Shown here piece by piece: positions 56,301 through 61,359 of a DNA stretch of 64,000 nt; the stretch's first letter is position 1, and every line of letters begins with the position of its first letter. A program made the translations under genes and the position numbers. This DNA comes from JBMYRH01 sp049602155. Its GTDB lineage: Bacteria; Myxococcota_A; UBA9042; PHBI01; JBMYRH01. The notes beneath the pieces were generated by a model, which saw only the letters and a list, made by a program, of their open reading frames with translations, was not told the DNA's origin and searched no databases. Location of the stretch: NCBI GenBank assembly GCA_049602155.1, contig JBMYRH010000017.1, positions 62,001 through 126,000 of the forward strand. Direction: 5' to 3'.

Positions 56301-59300
56301 TGCGCTGGGGGCGCATGCGTCTCCCCGGCGACGTGCGGCGCCGGCCAGATCCTCGATTGCTATCTCGGTTGCATTCCCGCCTCTTACCCTGGAGATAACG
56401 TCTGTGATCCCAGCCTTAATTGCCACGACTTTGAGAATGACGAAGGGGACTGCGCAGCGTGTGACCAAGGTCAGGTCAGTAGGTGTACGGGGACGGGGCA
56501 TGACGGCGATACCACCGACAGCTGCATAGACAGTTCCTTGATCGGGGATGGCACATGTCAGAGCACACTGGGTTGCGCGGAGTACGACTGGGACGGCGGT
56601 GACTGTGAGGAGCCTTGCCCCTATGACCCGGGCGTTGATGACGGGAGTGGAGGGTCCGATGAGGGCGACGGCGGGTACAAGGTCCGCGACTGCTATCAGC
56701 AATGTGTGGACGTGAACCTCGTCGGAAACGGGATCTGCCAAGGCCACCTCAACTGCGCCAAGCACGACTACGATGGCTTCGACTGTCAAGGCGCCGTCTG
56801 CGGCGACGGCGTGTGCAGTGATGCCGGCGGTGAGAACTACGCCAACTGTGAGGAAGATTGCCCCCCTATCTGCACCCCAAATTGCACCAACCTGGCGTGC
56901 GGAGACGATGGATGTGGCGGTAGCTGCGGGACATGTAAGAACGACCAAACGTGCACCTCGAGCGGTCACTGTCTGGCCCAAGGCGCCCAGGAGTGCATCA
57001 GCGACTACGTGTTTACCACCACCAACGAAATACAGGCGGTGTCGGGCTGCGCCCAGATCACGGGGAACGTAACAATACAGTCCTCCGTAAGCAGTTTAGC
57101 CGCCCTCTCCAACCTCCAACGGGTCGCCGGAGCCCTGGAGATCTCTTCCAATCCCAACCTTAGCGGGCTGAACGGGCTGGATAACCTAGAGGAGGTCGTC
57201 GGCGACCTGAAGATTTTCAGCAACCCTACCCTCGTAAGCCTTGAGGCCCTCAATCAGCTGACGAACATCACGGGCATGCTCGATATCAGCTCGAACGCGA
57301 ACCTTGAGATCCTCGGACTAGCCGCATTGGCTCACGTCCATGGCGGGCTCACGATCGTGTCAAATCAGGCGCTGTGCCAAGACGACATCGACGCTTGGTA
57401 TGGCTCAGCGAGCCTGCAAGTCCAAGGAGATGTCATCTACAACACCGGGAACACCGGCCCATGCAGCAATCCCTGCGTCGGCGAACTCGATGAGAACGGT
57501 GTTCTGGCGATCGTGATCGAAGGTACGCAGGGCCCCCAAGCCCTCGATGCGCTCTCTAACTGTCAGACTATCCAGGGCGATCTCCGGATCCTGGGGAGCA
57601 ACTTCGGCGACCTCAACGCGCTGAATGACCTGAAAACGATCACCGGGGCCCTCACCATCAACGACAACCTCAATCTGATCACCGTGAGCCTCCCGGTGCT
57701 CGAATCGGTCGGGGGCGACGTCCATGTCGCGAACAACACGCAGCTCTCCACGCTCGGCCTCGCGGCGTTGAACCTGACCTCCCAGGTCAGCTTCGATATC
57801 TTCAATAACTACCTCTGTAATGCCGATGTCGTGGCCTGGGTCCAGGGCTTGGGTCCAAACGCCACCGTTGGGAACATCTCCAACAACAACGGAGCGTGTA
57901 TCTGTGAGGGCGGCTGCGACGCTGGGCATCTCTGTAACCAGGATGGCCAATGCGTCGTGGACTGCAACGTGAGCCACGTCGTTGAAGGCGATCCCTCAGC
58001 CTACCTGAGCGCGCTTCAAGGCTGCACGGAGCTGCATGGGGACCTCACCATCCAGAGCACGAACCTCACGCAGATCGGGAACGAGCTCATGGGCATCGGG
58101 GAAATCCACGGCAACCTTGTCATCAGGAATAACCCGTACCTGACGCAGATCGGCATTCAGTATCTGAATATCCTCGGGGGCGACCTCGTGATCCACAGCA
58201 ACGGCCTGCTCGACACCTTCGCGGTCGAGATCGAGATGGTGGTCGCTGGCGCGGTCAACATCACGCACAACGCAAAGCTATGCCAGCACACCCTGGAGAG
58301 CACCATCGATGGTGTTAACATTCTCACCAGCTGGAACCTCACCCCAGGGAACGACGGCTGCGTCACCTGCACGCCTGAATGCCAACAGGGCACCTGCGGG
58401 GGAGACAACGGATGCGGCGCCCCTTGTGAGTGCACTCAAGGAGAGACCTGCGAGCAGGGCGTCTGCCAAGCCCCGCCATCGATCGCCTGCTCGCCATCTT
58501 CGACCGAGCCAATCGACTGCAACACCTACGCGTGCCCGGAGGACACGACGAGCCTCACCTGCGTCGGCGAGGAGTACATCACGACGGGAGATGACAACAC
58601 CTTCATCGTCATCGAGCGCGAGGGTCACAACCACTGCCCAGCGCAAAACAACCTTGGAGAGTACGCAGGGAGCTGGAGCAACGATTGGTACGGTTGCTAC
58701 ACGCGACGAAGCGGCATCAGTTCCGCAGCGTGTCAAGGAGCAGCTAGCGTCACGGAGCCGGACCTCACTAACGACATCATTGGCGTCGCAGAGTGGTCGA
58801 GTCAGTGCCGGTGGCTCTGCAGCTCCAATAACTGCACGTTTAGCGTCCCGCTGTCAGGCGGCTACCCCGTCTACACCATGTGCGGTGACGGCATCCTGTT
58901 CCCGGGCATGGAGGAGTGCGACGACGGCAACAACGCGGGCGGTGATGGCTGCGATCCCTTCTGTGTGAGCGAGCCGGCGCCGTGCGAGCCCAGCTGCATC
59001 TCAGGGGCCTGCGGGTTGCCTGATGGTTGCGGAGAGCTCTGCGGATGTGATGACGGGGAGGTCTGTGGCCAGGATAATTTCTGCGCCAACATCAACGAGT
59101 GCGCTGCGCAAGAGAACCCACCGTGCAGCCCCGAGGCGACCTGCGTCGACACAGACGGCTCCCACGGGTGCACCTGCAATGTCGGGTTTATCGGCAGCGG
59201 TGTCACCTGTGAGTGCACCCCCAACTGTGCGCCAGGTCACTGCGGAGACGATGGCTGTGGTGGAGTGTGCGCGTGTGGTGAGGGCCAAAACTGCAACGTG

Positions 59301-59858
59301 GCCACGAACCAGTGTGAGTCGATCCCCTCCTGCACCAGTAACCTGGACTGCGGCCCGGGCCAGTTCTGTAATGCCGCGAGTGGCGAGTGTAGCCCGAACG
59401 AAGGCGAAGACCAGACGCCCTGCCAGAACGATAATCAATGCGGTGACCATGAGGCCTGCGTGCACCAAGAGCTCGGCGGAGGAAGCTACTGCCAATGTGC
59501 CTTTGGCTACCAAGGCAACCCGGGGAACTGTACAGATATCGATGAGTGTGCCGATCCCAACTTACACGCATGCAGCATCGACGAGACCTGCATGAACAGC
59601 ATCCCCGAGATTGATCAGGCCGGCTACTACTGCGAGCCAAACTGCGGCACAGAGCCCGACCCCGGCGAGTGCGAGGGCGTGTGCGATACGGTGGACAGCT
59701 GCGGCAACATTTGCGGGTGCCCAGAGGGCGAGGTCTGTAACAACGGCACCTGTGAATTAGACATGGGTGGTGACGGAACATGCATAGGCGACTTTGACTG
59801 CCAAGCGGGCGAGGTCTGTATGGGCGGCATCTGTGAACCAGACATGGGCGGGGGATGA
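50334..59858 (+). CDS. giant multi-module surface lipoprotein
   Basis: 3174 residues, GGAGAGG before the ATG, lipobox SLWGC. Modules in order, positions approximate: Cys-rich EF-like segment (25-60); thrombospondin type 3-like calcium repeats rich in DxDxDG (60-790) ending in a MopE-like motif (LCNTIDDNCDSATDEG, about 765-781); Cys-rich domain (800-1085); C-type-lectin-like domain (1090-1236; AEAMGGHLATLNSFGEATF and SGFLVEFVD); second MopE-like motif (1295-1375); CGDDGCGGSCG modules (1658-1783); several Notch/LNR-like repeats with YDGGDC/WDGGDC motifs (1794-2150); three receptor-L-like LRR domains (2223-2676); a Cys domain; DUF4215-like CDDGNNAGGDGCD (2849-2880); calcium-binding EGF-like domains (2916-3103); closing C-x5-C repeats. 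Adhesion or prey/host binding is the likely role. The UGA stop looks odd, see the entry at 59856. Confidence 0.9.
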   Translation: MRDTRRWFSLGVVVWMGFSLWGCSAEPFVPRSAGETCAADGECEDNLCYASECLDPAQDDDKDGLTNAIEANLGTNPLSPDTDGDSLPDSYEVGTDLANPLDEDGDGAIDAVESNLQDDELDCLVNQQDSENEVTATTTAAKYDEACCCGGTCSEQGITVLDGTSCNEETGELTCVTDEPDTDGDGILDSCDWCKLDPNDEADLDGDGVCRSDDNCPDIANADQANADTDLIGDACDPCKFGTDAPVADANNPGTKPEEGADPNDPDGDGVYDCYPFECDPSSDADCVTDNCPGLFNPMQTNSDADSGDTLGDLCDPTPFGEEFEAPADDEDGDDVLDDDDNCPQIPNTDQKNTDAEVGAENGTCEPGIKDEGCLGDGLGDACDPCPELTVNDQDGDGFYDCVVGGLPIDPCPTEPEYYDGDNKPVCEDNCDEVANPSQLDSDDDGIGDACDAEPFVSDDTDKDGILNNVDGCDDSPEGWIATDGPDYDGDGCQDGTEDTDNDNDGVENFEDSCETGELGWTSDGSSDWDGDGCKDDTDEDLDDDNDGVLDSSDECSLGEVDWDEVDGAVDHDADGCEDSDEDNDDDNDGHGDGDDACPTGHVGWEKNDETDHDDDGCKDDVEDADDDDDGVEDDLDACPSGSTGWGASEATDHDGDGCEDSGEDTDDDNDGIEDVDDNCPLNDKVDQDDLDGDGEGDACDADDDGDDVEDDVDTCPTVVNPEQTDTDADGQGDACDDDIDDDGSLNDDDCAPTDPTVHPAAAELCNTIDDNCDSATDEGFEGLGDACDGDDADTCASGVIGCSADGSAAVCQDEAIDCSALNTDCRMGTCEAGSNDESACFGALDHAFCADDEPCTTDLCGVDDGQCTSTLVHINSSDADKTAASEAGCACVDNPEVVTSDDGPADRVCQGLCLLKASCGVSNDDGEPEADVECIAECTQTVMADVSAAATLACIANKQGEYAQQNPDASDACEGNAEIAEVCAPGGCTLPAATECTAYCDALTACYPNGIDTLVEEPYGNHLNYYMSASPELCVWGCTGFKAAGGFDLEANDGELQCQVDLMTGGACPADGLFPCGAPEKVCEETDACHVWHPDEETGDGEDAPTGHYYEGVTVPEGITWDEAKAQAEAMGGHLATLNSFGEATFVATNFSENGSGPWIGARSDDPNDISGDGEEERTWGWVTGESFDLQPLLDALEGVELPKNACLRLKHAGSFSWEAASCDGTASGFLVEFVDSENACNDMDFDEICDAEDNCINTANHLQEDFDADGHGDACDNDADGDEYFTNQQPFDCNDKDPESFPVALFGDADSDGYGDPATEFFGCFSGGTVTEGGDCDDEDNGVFPGAPESCGDGVDSDCDGDHVEADLCGSSCQQLCTSLLAQGCDDNVTPSDPSEGEDNTEAPADGDASDTGEEGATGETGETGPVSDNAEHDQAECESMCADHFEPSEWDGACSEDFDALATCIVQHGNGFECSEEHGHLAAEPCTDLQHTWQTCTTCFDHAEPDTAWGPGLYTAEAIQGDEINQSESVLAMRAICDVADIDRMWLSPSDDQSSYGDVVTLGVNLEHEGTPQPIEIIVSDVNGTPLEGGYFLINEYSDQGGEGVTMFLDADPTDPLYRLEIKPIEGATQPLKLRYSVVMQSCQALCVDSPAACGDDGCGGSCGSCGPGAECTSGECVIPCTPNCADMVCGDDGCGGSCGECQGGNTCIEGACIAPCAPDCDGFNCGDDGCGGICGECEGGIQCVGGNCAYECVPDCFGIVCGSDGCGGTCGDGCEAGTYCKHGWCQEDTCIDPNNPDDLNVGTCFENTCGISHAGDGVCDPEFNCADMAYDGGDCGLPCPEGLIHDCNWNCVAPEVKGDGQCQPYMACPYTQWDGGDCPDNCLPTEIVGCDSTCVPAGWLGDGGCDKAKLGCGAMDWDNGDCDFLAPSVCGDGHCANDEAAYSCPSDCAVVCGDGVCGVNETNVSCNADCGACAEECNAASSGTHCAGGACVSPATCGAGQILDCYLGCIPASYPGDNVCDPSLNCHDFENDEGDCAACDQGQVSRCTGTGHDGDTTDSCIDSSLIGDGTCQSTLGCAEYDWDGGDCEEPCPYDPGVDDGSGGSDEGDGGYKVRDCYQQCVDVNLVGNGICQGHLNCAKHDYDGFDCQGAVCGDGVCSDAGGENYANCEEDCPPICTPNCTNLACGDDGCGGSCGTCKNDQTCTSSGHCLAQGAQECISDYVFTTTNEIQAVSGCAQITGNVTIQSSVSSLAALSNLQRVAGALEISSNPNLSGLNGLDNLEEVVGDLKIFSNPTLVSLEALNQLTNITGMLDISSNANLEILGLAALAHVHGGLTIVSNQALCQDDIDAWYGSASLQVQGDVIYNTGNTGPCSNPCVGELDENGVLAIVIEGTQGPQALDALSNCQTIQGDLRILGSNFGDLNALNDLKTITGALTINDNLNLITVSLPVLESVGGDVHVANNTQLSTLGLAALNLTSQVSFDIFNNYLCNADVVAWVQGLGPNATVGNISNNNGACICEGGCDAGHLCNQDGQCVVDCNVSHVVEGDPSAYLSALQGCTELHGDLTIQSTNLTQIGNELMGIGEIHGNLVIRNNPYLTQIGIQYLNILGGDLVIHSNGLLDTFAVEIEMVVAGAVNITHNAKLCQHTLESTIDGVNILTSWNLTPGNDGCVTCTPECQQGTCGGDNGCGAPCECTQGETCEQGVCQAPPSIACSPSSTEPIDCNTYACPEDTTSLTCVGEEYITTGDDNTFIVIEREGHNHCPAQNNLGEYAGSWSNDWYGCYTRRSGISSAACQGAASVTEPDLTNDIIGVAEWSSQCRWLCSSNNCTFSVPLSGGYPVYTMCGDGILFPGMEECDDGNNAGGDGCDPFCVSEPAPCEPSCISGACGLPDGCGELCGCDDGEVCGQDNFCANINECAAQENPPCSPEATCVDTDGSHGCTCNVGFIGSGVTCECTPNCAPGHCGDDGCGGVCACGEGQNCNVATNQCESIPSCTSNLDCGPGQFCNAASGECSPNEGEDQTPCQNDNQCGDHEACVHQELGGGSYCQCAFGYQGNPGNCTDIDECADPNLHACSIDETCMNSIPEIDQAGYYCEPNCGTEPDPGECEGVCDTVDSCGNICGCPEGEVCNNGTCELDMGGDGTCIGDFDCQAGEVCMGGICEPDMGGG

Positions 59859-59921
59859 ACCGAGGACGTTGAGTGCCCCCAAGGGATGACCTGCGATAAA
59901 GCCAATGGGATGTCCAAGTAG
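59856..59921 (+). other. in-frame extension behind a UGA stop at an expected Cys position
   Basis: The final repeats follow C-x5-C (for example CIGDFDC and CTSNLDC). The UGA at 59856 is followed by TEDVEC, so the stop falls exactly on the first Cys of another unit. The frame stays open for 20 more codons (TEDVECPQGMTCDKANGMSK) to TAG at 59919-59921. A later expected Cys reads Ser (TCC for TGC). This fits a nonsense change TGC/TGT to TGA, with decay or occasional readthrough; selenocysteine is less likely. Confidence 0.6.
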
Positions 59922-59934
59922 AGAAGCCGAGCCC

Positions 59935-61149
59935 TCAGCGCCAGGCTTTGACCACAGCGTCACAGACGTGAGAGGCGAAGGGCAGGCTGCACGTGAACCC
60001 AGGGGAGACCGCGTTCAGCACGTGAAATGAACGCGCGTCGCCCTGGAAGATAAAGTCCATGACCAGGCGGCGCTCGGAGATGTCGAGCAGCTGTGCCCGT
60101 ATCCCCGGCCTGCCCCAGGTCGGATAGCGGGCGGGGTCAAGGTCGGTGATGAGCGCACGCGAGAGGTCGAGGAGGTGCCCCCTCTGGAGCTTTCGAAGCT
60201 CTCGGACCGCCAAGCGCTTGAAGTCGAACTCGCTGTGCATCAAGAGCCCGGCCTGGCGCCCTAGGATGTCGAAGAGCTCGCGCCATGAGAAGTTCTCGAG
60301 CCCACGATACTGCTCGCGCCAAAAGGCAGGCGTCGCGGTCGGACCAAGCTTGGTTCGGCCGTCAACGGTGAGCGTGAAGTGGACACCGAGGAAGGGGTTA
60401 CCGAGGTCAGGGACCGGGTAGATGTGGCAGGCCAAGGGCGGCTCGGCGGCGTCCGCGTAAAGATACAGCCCCTTGAATGGCAGAATTCGGTAGCGCTCGG
60501 AGAACCCAAAGTCTCGCGCAATGACGTCTGCGTAGAGGCCGGCGGTGTTCACCACATACCCGGGCGTGATCGCCCCGTCGGAGGTCAGGACCTGATCACC
60601 ATCACGACCCTGATAGGCCACGCCTCGACGCCACTCGACCCCCTCGGCGGTCGCGTCCGATTGCATCGCCTCGACGACCGCCATCGGGTCGACGGTCGCG
60701 GTCGTCGGAGAGAAGAGCGCACGCTCGACGGTCTTGGCGCGCGGCTCAATCGCCTGTGCTTGGGCGGCAGTGAGCACATCGAGGGGCACCCCGTTGGCCT
60801 CGCCGCGGCGCTTGAGCTCGTCGAGCTGGTCGAGCTGCGACTCGCAGCGGGTCACCACCAGCTTGCCGCAGCGGTTAAGCGGCAGGTCGCGCTCCAAGCA
60901 GTACTCTGTCAGGCGACGGTTGCCTTCCCGAGTGAAGGCAGCCTTGTGGCTGTCTGCCGTGTAATAGAAGCCCGCGTGGAGGACACCGCTGTTGCGACCG
61001 CTGCCGTGGGCGTGCCCGGTCTGCTCTTTATCTAAGACGACGACCTGCGCGTCCCTGTGGCGCCGCTTGAGCTCACGGGCCACGGCGGTCCCGATGATGC
61101 CCCCGCCGATGACGAGGATATCCGGGGTGTCGGTGTGCGCGGACGTCAT
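59935..61149 (-). CDS. lhgO: L-2-hydroxyglutarate oxidase
   Basis: 404 residues, typical length. N-terminal FAD site (ILVIGGGIIGTAVARELKRR) and the family's GSGRNSGVLHAGFYY segment. YVVNTAGLYADVIARDFGF, RILPFKGLYLYA and YPVPDLGNPFLGVHFT are diagnostic for LhgO/L2HGDH, and NAVSPGFTCSLPFA lies near the end. The enzyme oxidises L-2-hydroxyglutarate to 2-oxoglutarate, passing electrons to the membrane quinone pool or oxygen. It is divergent from the 2-oxoglutarate dehydrogenase E1 gene, so its product is the E1 substrate. Convergent 3' end with the giant gene; only 13 bases separate its stop from the TAG at 59921. Confidence 0.93.
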   Translation of the reverse strand: MTSAHTDTPDILVIGGGIIGTAVARELKRRHRDAQVVVLDKEQTGHAHGSGRNSGVLHAGFYYTADSHKAAFTREGNRRLTEYCLERDLPLNRCGKLVVTRCESQLDQLDELKRRGEANGVPLDVLTAAQAQAIEPRAKTVERALFSPTTATVDPMAVVEAMQSDATAEGVEWRRGVAYQGRDGDQVLTSDGAITPGYVVNTAGLYADVIARDFGFSERYRILPFKGLYLYADAAEPPLACHIYPVPDLGNPFLGVHFTLTVDGRTKLGPTATPAFWREQYRGLENFSWRELFDILGRQAGLLMHSEFDFKRLAVRELRKLQRGHLLDLSRALITDLDPARYPTWGRPGIRAQLLDISERRLVMDFIFQGDARSFHVLNAVSPGFTCSLPFASHVCDAVVKAWR

Positions 61150-61359
61150 CTGACCAGATCATCCTTGGGTCATCGGGGCGGTGAGAGCCCCAGATTGACA
61201 CCCTTACGGCGGGGCCGCCAAGGCCTGTAGACATCAGCCCAAGATCCGCGCGACCGGCGGATCGCCGATCAACGGTTGTAGAGTTCGCAGACCGGAGCTA
61301 CGGTACCGGCTCACTGTGTCCACTCCGGTGGACCTCTGAGTACAGAGGAAGGAGTTCTC
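61150..61359. promoter_or_regulatory. divergent promoter region lhgO-sucA
   Basis: 210 bases. TTGACA at 61195-61200 is a possible plus-strand -35 but no good -10 follows at 16-18 bases. GTCCAC-TCCG-GTGGAC (61318-61333) is a perfect inverted repeat 26 bases before the sucA ATG, and CGGTACCG near 61303 a small palindrome; either could be an operator. Confidence 0.45.

Noticed and set aside
55002..56981. two minus-strand frames of about 320 codons
   Set aside because: Antisense to the Cys-rich repeats of the giant lipoprotein; Ala/Val/Thr-rich composition follows from the repeated Gly/Asp/Cys codons.
59856..59858. UGA as a selenocysteine codon
   Set aside because: The neighbouring expected Cys is also lost (Ser) and the tail ends after 20 codons, which fits decay better than a maintained selenoprotein; kept only as a check.
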